DNA of 64,000 nucleotides from an uncultured Prevotella sp. (GTDB taxonomy: Bacteria; Bacteroidota; Bacteroidia; Bacteroidales; Bacteroidaceae): the NCBI GenBank assembly GCA_946415755.1, contig CAMKTS010000008.1:1-64000 (forward strand), written 5' to 3'. The notes below the pieces were generated by a model. That model had not been told where the DNA came from. It worked only from the letters and a program-made list of their open reading frames with translations, and ran no database searches. The number at the start of each line of letters is the position of its first letter. The first letter of the stretch is position 1. The position numbers and the translations under genes were made by a program. Positions 1 to 6,989 of the stretch are shown here, in pieces.

Positions 1-2779
1 CGAACGAGTCGCCCGGCTTCTCCAGGATGTAGTTGACGATGGCCACCACGTCGGCTACGTCGACCACACCGTCACCGTTGGCATCGCCGAGGACGATGCC
101 GCCCTTTGAGAAGGGCTTGATGGCAATGGCGGTGTTGATGATGTCGAAGTTCGACGACAGGCAGCCACCCGTGAGGATGATATTGCCCGTAGTGGGCTGT
201 AGCGTCCAGGAGCCTGCCGCCAGGTTACCCTCGAAGTGGCCACCCTTGTAAAGGGTCTGCTGCCCTGTGACGAGGTTGTAGTTGTATACCAGCAGCGGAT
301 AGTCGCCCTTCACACCACATTGGCCGATGACGTAAGCCTCCTTGCGGCTCTTGTTGACCAGTACGCCAGAGCTGTAGTAGATGGTGTTGGTGACATCAGG
401 CAGCGTGGCAGGCAGCTCTACGAGCTTGGAAGCCTTCTCGGTAGACAGGTCAAACTGCATCAGATACCAGTTGGGGGCAGCATCGTCATTCGTCGGCTTG
501 GCCAGGAAGAGGAACTTGCCGTTGCTGGTCGTGGAAGCAGCAGCCTCGACACCATTCAAGCCGTGCTTGTCCCACAGCACATAGCTCTCCAGGCCCGTCT
601 CCGTCAGCGTCTCAACGGTCTGGTCGATGGTATTCACCTTATAGACGGTCACGTTCTGCTTGCTGCCCCGCGTACCCCAGCAGCCGAAGACATACACGAT
701 GCCCTTGCCGTTGCTGACCACGAACGGGCTGTGCATCTGACTTGTCTTCTCACCGAAGGAGGTGAACGAAGTGCCGTTCCACAGCTCGAAGACATTGTCG
801 CTGTTGTACCAGTTGCCGCTGATGAGCACATTGTTGTCGATACCGGTAGCGGCACCCGCACATGATGCGCGGCTTACCGTCATGCCACCCGTAGAGGCGA
901 AGGTATGGGTGGTGGGGTCGTAGACATCGCTGACCGTACTCTGACCCACACCAGAGGCACTGCTAAAACCGCCGCAGACCAGCACACGGCCGTCGGACAG
1001 CGTGGTGACCGAAGGACAGTCGTGAGGATTGCCGATGGCCACCGACTCCCACTGGCCATTGTGCAGCCGCTCGGCCGTTGATGTCAGCCTGAAGTTGACG
1101 GTATGGCCGCCAACCACCACGATATCACCGTCAGCAGTGGCAAAGCTGCCATGACTCTTTCGTGCCACATTCATATTGGGCAGCACCTCATACTGCAGGG
1201 CCTTGACGGCCAGCGTAGCCGACTCGTCGGGCAGCGGGTCGAGTTTATCCACCTCACCAATGGAACCGTTGCAGCAGAGGAAGTAGGTGCCTTGGGTACT
1301 GTTGCGCCGTACACAGATATAATAGACACCAGCCCCCAAATCGTCGACAGCAAAGCCTCCCGCTTCTCTGCCAATCCATTTACTGCCCAGTTCCCTGCCT
1401 TCACTGTCATGTAAGGAGGTGAAATACATATCAAGCTCTTCCGTCGGTTTGACACTGACGGTGACAGTACCGTATGACTTGATGACCACCTGATACCAGT
1501 CTAAATCATCAACATCGTTGTAATACCAGTAGCCCAGGTGCCCGGCTACGGTAACGCCCGTTTCTATGGGGATGGCCTGCTCCATGACGTTGTTGGGTTC
1601 GCTGTCTGATGCATATTCGTTCTGTATAAACCGGTACTGCAGCGAGTAGGCTCCCTGGCCGCCATTCCGTCTCATCACCACATAATAGGTTCCTGGAGCT
1701 GCATTGGGGATGACTATCTCACCCGGCTCTTTCCCCTTCCAATTATTGGCACGGGAACGTAACACGTTTTCTGCATCCAGCGCATATACTTCAGTGAAAT
1801 AGAGGTCCAGGTCATTATACGGCCCGTAGTTCAGCTGAATGGTTCCATCCCTGGGTACCTCTATCCTGAACCAGTCTTCGGTATCCCTGTCGTCCCAGTA
1901 GAAATAGCCCAGATGACCGGTCACCGTACCCCCACGCTCCAAGGGCTGGGCCGTCTCCCAACTGTTGTTCGGCTCCATGTCATCGGCATACTCCTCAGAC
2001 GTGGCCTTGAAGTCGCAGCGAAGGGTATAGGCTCCCTGGCCGCCATTTCGCCGCACCACCAGGTAGTACGTTCCCTTGGCGCACTCCTTTACCGTAAATA
2101 CAGTTGGTTCTTTCCCTTTCCATTCAGCACCTCTCGACCGCAATTCATTCTCGGCATCCAGGGCATACAGCTCAATGAAATAGAGATCCAGATCTCCGTT
2201 CGGAATAACCGTAAAGGTCGTCTCGCCATTCTCCGGCACCTCTATTCTGAACCAGTCTTCGATATCCATGTCGTCCCAGTAGAAATAGCCCAGATGACCA
2301 GTCACATTGGTAGCCAAGGGCAAGAACTGTGCCGTCTCCCAACTGTTGTTCGGCTCGTTGTCGTTGGCATATTCCTCGGCAGTGGCCTTGAAGTTGTATT
2401 GGACTGCGTATTCTCCTTCACCGGTATTCCGTCGCACCACCAGATAGTAGATACCCTTTGCACATTCTTTCACCGTAAATACGGTTGGTTCTTTTCCTTT
2501 CCATTCGGCACCTCTCGACCGCAGGCCATTCTCGGCATCTAGGGCATACAGATCGATGAAATAGAGATCCAGCGTTCCATACGGAGTGACCGTTACCGTC
2601 ACCTCACCATTCTCCGGCACCTCTATCTTATACCAGTCCTCAGTGCGGTTCTCCGAGAGCACACCTCTCGCAGGCACTGCGTTTTCCAACAACGTGGCAC
2701 TCTCCCACGACATTCCAGCAGCCAACAATCCTATCGGCATTGCCAACAGCATCAATAATAGTAATGATAGTCTTCTCAT
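1..2779 (-). CDS. Secreted PPC-repeat / kelch-propeller / dockerin-like protein (C-terminus beyond the window)
   Basis: The frame is open from an ATG at 2779 to the window edge (926 codons), so the 3' end is missing. A signal peptide covers about residues 1-21. Four similar ~120-residue units follow at about 24-130, 138-257, 265-383 and 390-505. Each has the pattern EPNNSWETA, then DWFRIEVP, LDLYF and YYLVVRRN, which fits bacterial pre-peptidase C-terminal (PPC) jelly-roll domains. Residues about 525-890 look like a kelch/galactose-oxidase-type propeller (VVVGGHT, VLVCGGFSS, VYVFGCWG). The visible end is a dockerin-I-like calcium loop (GDANGDGVVDVADVV). It is probably exported and held at the surface or in a complex. 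I cannot name a substrate. The internal repeats are close enough that unit copy number may vary between strains. Confidence 0.8.
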   Translation of the reverse strand, partial: MRRLSLLLLMLLAMPIGLLAAGMSWESATLLENAVPARGVLSENRTEDWYKIEVPENGEVTVTVTPYGTLDLYFIDLYALDAENGLRSRGAEWKGKEPTVFTVKECAKGIYYLVVRRNTGEGEYAVQYNFKATAEEYANDNEPNNSWETAQFLPLATNVTGHLGYFYWDDMDIEDWFRIEVPENGETTFTVIPNGDLDLYFIELYALDAENELRSRGAEWKGKEPTVFTVKECAKGTYYLVVRRNGGQGAYTLRCDFKATSEEYADDMEPNNSWETAQPLERGGTVTGHLGYFYWDDRDTEDWFRIEVPRDGTIQLNYGPYNDLDLYFTEVYALDAENVLRSRANNWKGKEPGEIVIPNAAPGTYYVVMRRNGGQGAYSLQYRFIQNEYASDSEPNNVMEQAIPIETGVTVAGHLGYWYYNDVDDLDWYQVVIKSYGTVTVSVKPTEELDMYFTSLHDSEGRELGSKWIGREAGGFAVDDLGAGVYYICVRRNSTQGTYFLCCNGSIGEVDKLDPLPDESATLAVKALQYEVLPNMNVARKSHGSFATADGDIVVVGGHTVNFRLTSTAERLHNGQWESVAIGNPHDCPSVTTLSDGRVLVCGGFSSASGVGQSTVSDVYDPTTHTFASTGGMTVSRASCAGAATGIDNNVLISGNWYNSDNVFELWNGTSFTSFGEKTSQMHSPFVVSNGKGIVYVFGCWGTRGSKQNVTVYKVNTIDQTVETLTETGLESYVLWDKHGLNGVEAAASTTSNGKFLFLAKPTNDDAAPNWYLMQFDLSTEKASKLVELPATLPDVTNTIYYSSGVLVNKSRKEAYVIGQCGVKGDYPLLVYNYNLVTGQQTLYKGGHFEGNLAAGSWTLQPTTGNIILTGGCLSSNFDIINTAIAIKPFSKGGIVLGDANGDGVVDVADVVAIVNYILEKPGDSF

Positions 2780-2825
2780 AATGGTATTATTTTTAGTTAT
2801 TGAACACACAATTGTAATTCGACCA

Positions 2826-2833
2826 CAAAGATA
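2826..2833 (-). promoter_or_regulatory. -7 promoter element for the PPC/kelch gene
   Basis: On the minus strand this reads TATCTTTG, a match to the Bacteroidota -7 consensus TAnnTTTG, about 45 bases upstream of the ATG at 2779. I see no clear -33 TTTG at the usual spacing. Confidence 0.5.
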
Positions 2834-2910
2834 AGGAAAAAAAATGAAAGTAGCACTATCTTTCCGTAGAAAATAGTTCTAAAATCCTTCATTTTCAATA
2901 AAATACCTGT

Positions 2911-2935
2911 AAAAGGGCCTGAGAAAGGCTCTTTT
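2911..2935 (-). terminator. Terminator at the end of the arginine operon
   Basis: On the minus strand AAAAGAGCC and GGCCCTTTT pair around a 7-base loop, with one G-U-type mismatch. The stem ends in a run of T. It overlaps the argC stop codon and separates the arg operon from the PPC/kelch gene. Confidence 0.6.
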
Positions 2936-3986
2936 AGAAGGCGCTGGCCTTGAGGCGCAGACCTGCTGTCTCGTCGATGCCGAACATGATGTTCATGTTC
3001 TGCACAGCCTGACCGACAGCACCTTTCAGAAGGTTGTCGATACAGGAAGTGACGAGCAGTTTGTTGCCGTGCTTCTCGCAGTGGACCAATGCCTTGTTGG
3101 TGTTCACCACCTGCTTCAGGTCGATGGGCTTGTCACTATAGTGAGTGAAGGCGGCGTCAGCATAAAACTCCTTGTAGGCCTCAATAATATCCTCAATGGG
3201 GGCAGGCGTTTTGACCACGGCAGTACAGAAGATGCCACGGGCGAAGTTGCCGCGATAGGGGATGAAGTCGATATCGGCATCGAGATAGCCCTGCACCTGA
3301 GCCAGTGACTGCCGAATCTCAGCGATGTGCTGGTGGGTAAAAGGCTTGTAGATGCTCAGGTTGTCGGAGCGCCACGAGAAATGGGTGGTGGCACCGGGCT
3401 TCTGTCCGGCTCCGGTGCTGCCCGTAATGGCATTGACGCTCACATCCTCCTTCAGCAGGTTCAGATGGGCAGCGGGCAGCAAGGCCACCTGTATGGCGGT
3501 GGCAAAGCAGCCGGGATTGGCCACATACTGTGCGTTGGCAATGTCAGACCTATTAATTTCAGGGAGTCCATAGACGAAGGACCCCCCACTAACTCCCCCG
3601 AGGGGGAGAACAGAAGCCTCCCCACGGGGAGGTTTGGAGGGGGTTACCCTAAAGTCCTGCGCCAAGTCGATGATCTTCACGTTCTCAGGGATGGTGTGCT
3701 CCCTGAGGAATGCCTCGCTCTTGCCGTGACCGAAGCAGAAGAAGATGACATCCACCTGGTCGAAGGGCATCTCGTCAGTGAACTTCAGGTCTGTTTCGCC
3801 AATGAGGCCCTCATGTACGTCACTGACCAGATTGCCTGCATTGCTCTCCGAATTGGCGAACACGATTTCGGCCTCTGGGTGGTTCAGCAGCACCCGGATG
3901 AGTTCTCCGCCCGTATAACCTGCCGCACCTAAAACCCCCACCTTTATTCCTCCCCGAGGGGAGGATAGTTTATTACTCATTTCCAT
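2934..3986 (-). CDS. argC: N-acetyl(succinyl)-gamma-glutamyl-phosphate reductase ArgC
   Basis: NADPH-dependent reduction of the N-acylglutamyl phosphate to the semialdehyde, third step of arginine synthesis. The N-terminal Rossmann motif GVLGAAGYTGGEL is at 17-29 and the catalytic Cys160 lies in NPGCFATA. At 350 residues it is longer than usual for the family. The excess is about 20 residues (115-136, SKPPRGEASVLPLGG) encoded by a GC-rich palindrome pair, plus an N-terminal SSPRGG encoded by another copy. Both keep the frame and neither interrupts the Rossmann motif or the Cys. The start could be 3986 or the second ATG at 3980. It is last in the argR-GNAT-argG-argC order; argD, often next in Bacteroidota, is absent. 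Known Bacteroidota ornithine pathways can use succinylated intermediates, so the acyl group here is uncertain. Confidence 0.93.
   Translation of the reverse strand: MEMSNKLSSPRGGIKVGVLGAAGYTGGELIRVLLNHPEAEIVFANSESNAGNLVSDVHEGLIGETDLKFTDEMPFDQVDVIFFCFGHGKSEAFLREHTIPENVKIIDLAQDFRVTPSKPPRGEASVLPLGGVSGGSFVYGLPEINRSDIANAQYVANPGCFATAIQVALLPAAHLNLLKEDVSVNAITGSTGAGQKPGATTHFSWRSDNLSIYKPFTHQHIAEIRQSLAQVQGYLDADIDFIPYRGNFARGIFCTAVVKTPAPIEDIIEAYKEFYADAAFTHYSDKPIDLKQVVNTNKALVHCEKHGNKLLVTSCIDNLLKGAVGQAVQNMNIMFGIDETAGLRLKASAF
3581..3646. repeat. GC-rich palindrome pair inside argC
   Basis: Two hairpins lie side by side: CTCCCCC-GA-GGGGGAG (3593-3608) and CCTCCCC-AC-GGGGAGG (3617-3632), flanked by runs of C and G. 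They encode the extra argC residues about 115-136. They belong to the same family as the copies at 3949, 4221, 6183, 6279, 62125 and 62236. Confidence 0.8.
3949..3964. repeat. GC-rich palindrome in the argC N-terminus
   Basis: CCTCCCC-GA-GGGGAGG. It encodes SSPRGG just after the argC start and lies next to the DUF559 remnant. Confidence 0.75.
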
Positions 3987-4207
3987 TGTTCAAATTCTCT
4001 TTTATAATTTTCAGTACGCTAGTCTACAATATAATCCCCGATGATGTGTTGTCTGTTGAATTTAACAAATAACTGTTTTGCCCGAATATGCTCCCAAAGG
4101 AGTTTCTCAGCATCTGTTGGGAATTGTTTGTTTTTATGGGCGAAATCCTTAAGCAGCAAATACCTGTCAGGTGCCGCCGTATTGTAATTTTCGTTATTCC
4201 TTCCCAT
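3973..4207 (-). pseudogene. DUF559 (Vsr-like endonuclease fold) gene with internal deletion
   Basis: The ATG at 4207 opens a 62-residue frame with the DUF559 N-terminal pattern (AEKLLWEHIRAKQL, then KFNRQHIIGDYIVD) and stops exactly where the family continues into its core strand and catalytic region. A few bases further, in another frame, comes VLKIIKENLNNGNE followed by a stop, which resembles the family's C-terminal tail. About 40-50 central residues therefore seem to be deleted. The tail overlaps the first codons of argC. DUF559 proteins share the PD-(D/E)XK/very-short-patch-repair nuclease fold. The remnant sits between two GC-rich palindromes (3949 and 4221). No active nuclease is expected. 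Confidence 0.65.
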
Positions 4208-4220
4208 TAGGCTGTCTCAT

Positions 4221-4254
4221 CCCCCTCCCCTCGGAGAGGGTCGGGGTGGGGGTT
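4221..4254. repeat. GC-rich palindrome between the DUF559 remnant and argG
   Basis: On the minus strand it shares CCACCCCGACCCTC, then CCGAGGGGAGGG, with the copy at 6312-6346. It reaches the argG stop codon. Intergenic except for the final codon. Confidence 0.8.
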
Positions 4255-5458
4255 ATCTTTTCTCGTCTTTGTGAATACCGTAGTAGACGCGGAGGGGTGT
4301 ACTGCTGACCTTGATGAAGCCTTTGGCTTCGTCGGCAGTCCAGCCAGTCTGCGTCTCACCGTACTCGCCGAGCTTCGACTTCGTGAGGTCGTTGGCAGAG
4401 TCGATACCCACGGTCTCGAAACCGTAGGGGCGCAGCTTCAGGATAGCGGTACCGCTGACGTTGCGCTGACTGGAGGTGAGCATGGCCTCGATGTCGGGCA
4501 TGACAGGCTCCAGGTACTGGCTCTCATGCAGGAACATGCCGTACCAGTTGGATACCTGGTCCTTCCAATACTGCTGCCACTTCGAGAGGGTCGACTTCTC
4601 CAGCAGGCGGTGGGCCTCGATGATCAGTTTGGGTGCTGCAGCCTCAAAACCCACACGACCCTTGATACCGATAATCGTGTCGCCCACGTTGGCATCACGG
4701 CCGATGGCATACGAGGCACCAATCTCCTCAATCTTCTGGATGGCCTTGATGTGGTCGGTAAACTGCTCACCGTTCACGGCGACAATCTCACCCTTCTCGA
4801 ACTGAATCTTCAGCAGCGACTCCTTCTCCGGGTTCGTCACATGCTTCAGATAAGCCTCCTCAGGCAGACCCTGTGTGGGGTCGAGCAGCTCACCGCCGCA
4901 GATGGAGGTTCCCCAGATGCCGACGTTGTAGCTGTACTTCAGCTTGGTGAAGTCGGCAAAGTAGCCATTGGCATTCAGGTAGTCCACCTCCTCCTTGCGC
5001 GTCAGGTTACGGTCGCGTGTCAGGGTGATGATTTCCACACCGGGAGCCATTACGAGGAAGGTCATGTCGAAACGGATCTGGTCGTTGCCGGCACCCGTAC
5101 TGCCGTGGGCGATGGCATCGGCACCGATTTCTTTCGCGTAGCGCGCGATGGCGATGGCCTGGAAGATACGCTCGCTGCTGACCGAGATGGGGTAGCAGTT
5201 ATTACGCAGCACATTGCCGAAAATCATATATTTCAGCGACTTCTCATAATACTCCTGCGTCACGTCGAGGGTTACATACTTCACGGCACCCAGCTTATAG
5301 GCGTTCTCTTCGTTCCTCTTCAGCTGCTCGGCCGAGAAGCCGCCGGTATTGGCACAGGCGGCATACACCTCATAACCTAACTCCTTGGTCAGATACATCA
5401 CATTGTAGCTGGTGTCAAGTCCACCACTGAATGCTACTACTACTTTCTTCTTGCTCAT
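4253..5458 (-). CDS. argG: Argininosuccinate synthase
   Basis: ATP-dependent condensation of citrulline and aspartate. The N-terminal PP-loop FSGGLDTS is at 10-17. STGAGNDQIRFD, where substrates bind, is present, and the 401-residue length is normal. The 130 bases upstream (to the GNAT gene) hold only a 9-bp tandem repeat (5497-5514). This spacing is wide for an operon, but all four genes share strand and pathway, so co-transcription from the argR promoter is likely. Confidence 0.97.
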   Translation of the reverse strand: MSKKKVVVAFSGGLDTSYNVMYLTKELGYEVYAACANTGGFSAEQLKRNEENAYKLGAVKYVTLDVTQEYYEKSLKYMIFGNVLRNNCYPISVSSERIFQAIAIARYAKEIGADAIAHGSTGAGNDQIRFDMTFLVMAPGVEIITLTRDRNLTRKEEVDYLNANGYFADFTKLKYSYNVGIWGTSICGGELLDPTQGLPEEAYLKHVTNPEKESLLKIQFEKGEIVAVNGEQFTDHIKAIQKIEEIGASYAIGRDANVGDTIIGIKGRVGFEAAAPKLIIEAHRLLEKSTLSKWQQYWKDQVSNWYGMFLHESQYLEPVMPDIEAMLTSSQRNVSGTAILKLRPYGFETVGIDSANDLTKSKLGEYGETQTGWTADEAKGFIKVSSTPLRVYYGIHKDEKR

Positions 5459-5496
5459 AATCTATCATTCAAGTTTTTCAATTTCTTTTTTCTACC

Positions 5497-5514
5497 ACAG
5501 ATTTCACAGATTTT
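5497..5514. repeat. 9-bp tandem repeat upstream of argG
   Basis: Two units ACAGATTTC / ACAGATTTT on the plus strand, with a weaker CGCAGATTCC further on, in the 130-bp argG-GNAT gap. A similar ACAGATTAA motif occurs upstream of the GH106-like gene at 57570. Confidence 0.45.
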
Positions 5515-5588
5515 GGCTGCGCGGTGCCAATGCATTTCGCAGATTCCTGATGGATGGCACAAATTAGCCAGTGTGAAGCAACCTGTGG

Positions 5589-6248
5589 TTACCTTTCCCC
5601 TTCTCCCCCATCAAGAATCTTGATGCGGGAGATGACGTCTTCGGGAATCTTGGCGGGCAGATGCTCCTCAGGGTCGTAGAGCATGGCCGTGCAGATACAG
5701 TATTTACGACCTGTGCGGTGGAGCACATCAACGTTGACGCATCCCTCGCAACCGCGCCAGAAAGCCTCATCGTCGGTCAAGTCCGCAAAGGTGACGGGCT
5801 GGTAACCCAGTTCCGTGTTCATCTTCATCACGGCAGCGCCACTCGTCAAGGAAAAAATCTTGGCATGCGGCCAACGGGTACGGGCCAGCGAGAAGGTCAT
5901 GTCCTTGATTTTCTTGGCAACACCCAAGCCCCGGAAGTCGGGGTGTACGATAAGACCGCTGGTCGTCACATACTGTTTGTTGCCCCATGTCTCGATGTAG
6001 CTGAAACCCGCAAAGCGGTGGCCACTCAGTGCTATCACGGCCTTGGCCTCCTTCATCTTCGTGGCCAGATACTCATGGGTACGCTTGGCAATACCCGTTC
6101 CGCGCACCTTGGCGGCATCGGCAATGGTCTGCAGGATGGTGTCTACATAGACCTCATGCTCCGGGCCAGCAACAAATATTTGAACCCCCTCTCGTTCCCC
6201 CCGCAGGGGGGATGAAGGATCTTCCATCGTCTTGTTTATCTCTTCCAT
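5589..6248 (-). CDS. GNAT acyltransferase of the arginine operon (candidate glutamate N-acyltransferase)
   Basis: A 219-residue GNAT-fold protein. The acyl-CoA pyrophosphate-binding motif A is VHPDFRGLGVAKKI at 101-114. Standing between argR and argG, it is the natural candidate for the first pathway step, transfer of an acetyl or succinyl group to glutamate. This is inference from position, because the family is too broad to assign from the motif alone. Residues about 10-22 (DPSSPLRGERE) are encoded by a GC-rich palindrome, so the conserved protein may begin near residue 23 with VQIFVAG. A Cys-rich stretch (WRGCEGCVNVD, then RKYCICTAML) near 165-190 could bind metal or be structural. Confidence 0.75.
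   Translation of the reverse strand: MEEINKTMEDPSSPLRGEREGVQIFVAGPEHEVYVDTILQTIADAAKVRGTGIAKRTHEYLATKMKEAKAVIALSGHRFAGFSYIETWGNKQYVTTSGLIVHPDFRGLGVAKKIKDMTFSLARTRWPHAKIFSLTSGAAVMKMNTELGYQPVTFADLTDDEAFWRGCEGCVNVDVLHRTGRKYCICTAMLYDPEEHLPAKIPEDVISRIKILDGGEGER
6183..6215. repeat. GC-rich palindrome in the N-terminal codons of the GNAT gene
   Basis: CCCCCC-GCA-GGGGGG at 6197-6211, with AACCCCCTCTCG alongside. It is translated as PSSPLRGERE without breaking the frame. Confidence 0.75.
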
Positions 6249-6278
6249 TTTTTATGTCTTTATTCTTACTTTTTAAGT

Positions 6279-6346
6279 TCCCCCTCCCCTCCGGAGAGCC
6301 GGGGTGGCCTATCTCCCTCCCCTCGGGGAGGGTCGGGGTGGGGGTT
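6279..6346. repeat. Two GC-rich palindromes in tandem between argR and the GNAT gene
   Basis: Copies at 6279-6308 and 6312-6346, in the same orientation as the copy at 4221. They fill most of the 98-bp gap and end next to the argR stop codon. In the operon mRNA each can form a strong hairpin between argR and the structural genes. Confidence 0.8.
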
Positions 6347-6823
6347 TCACCTCATATTCGGCACCACCTCGCTCAGTGCCTCTATCACCTCATCCTTTGT
6401 CACGCCCTGCTTGATGACGATGAAAATGGTGTCGTCACCGGCGATGGTTCCCAAGATCTCATCGATATGGTTGTTGTCGATATTGTATGCTATGCTGCTG
6501 GCATAGCCGGGGCGCGTCTTGATGACACCCATATTGCCAGAGAAGTGAATGCTCTGGAAACCAGGCACCTGCAGCATCTCGCGAACAGTGTGAGGGGTAG
6601 AGATACGCTTGTACATCGTATCGTTGGGCAACACATAGACATAGTTGCCGCGCATGGTGGCAGCCTTGGCCACCTTCAACTGTTTCAGGTCGCGGCTCAA
6701 CGTGGCCTGTGTCAGTTTAAACCCCTCTTGCTGCAAGGCGGCCAACAGCTCATCCTGATTACCCAGTTCGCGACTGGAGATAATCATGCGGAGGGCTTCC
6801 AAACGGTCGTTCTTAACTTTCAT
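6347..6823 (-). CDS. argR: Arginine repressor ArgR
   Basis: Arginine-responsive DNA-binding regulator of 158 residues. The N-terminal winged helix (RLEALRMIISSRELGNQDEL, then FKLTQATLSRDLKQL) is followed by the C-terminal hexamerization and arginine-binding domain with LGTIAGDDTIFIVI. I chose the ATG at 6823 because it gives the normal length and lies just downstream of a good promoter; the longer frame from 6913 runs through that promoter. It is first in the operon and probably autoregulated through the palindrome at 6870-6891. Confidence 0.93.
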   Translation of the reverse strand: MKVKNDRLEALRMIISSRELGNQDELLAALQQEGFKLTQATLSRDLKQLKVAKAATMRGNYVYVLPNDTMYKRISTPHTVREMLQVPGFQSIHFSGNMGVIKTRPGYASSIAYNIDNNHIDEILGTIAGDDTIFIVIKQGVTKDEVIEALSEVVPNMR

Positions 6824-6850
6824 ATTGGTATATTTATTCAAACGCGGCTG

Positions 6851-6891
6851 CAAAATTATACAAAAAAGCGCATACTGCCAAATGATTATGC
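6851..6891 (-). promoter_or_regulatory. argR operon promoter with overlapping candidate ARG box
   Basis: On the minus strand TTTG (6882-6879), a 20-base spacer, then TAATTTTG (6858-6851): a full Bacteroidota promoter. The interrupted palindrome GCATAAT...AGTATGC (6870-6891) covers the -33 box, so a bound repressor would block the promoter. Assigning it to ArgR is inference. Confidence 0.65.
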
Positions 6892-6942
6892 AAAAAAAAG
6901 TATTAAACCACACATTTTGATGGAGAAATCAAAAAAACTTTG

Positions 6943-6950
6943 TATCTTTG
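6943..6950 (+). promoter_or_regulatory. -7 promoter element of the CoA-transferase gene
   Basis: TATCTTTG, about 40 bases before the ATG at 6990. The nearest TTTG upstream (6916-6919) is at a 23-base spacing, slightly long. It is divergent from the argR promoter. Confidence 0.6.
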
Positions 6951-6989
6951 TGCCCAAATTATCCAACAAACAGTAAAAACAATCGTTTT

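Noticed and set aside
236..865. 209-residue plus-strand frame at the left edge
   Set aside because: Complement of the kelch region of the PPC/kelch protein, which is the coherent reading.
4271..5380. 369-residue open frame antisense to argG
   Set aside because: argG on the other strand has all catalytic motifs; this frame has no recognisable domain.
6029..6976. 315-residue plus-strand frame across argR
   Set aside because: Runs through repeats and the argR promoter, antisense to GNAT and argR; no domain.
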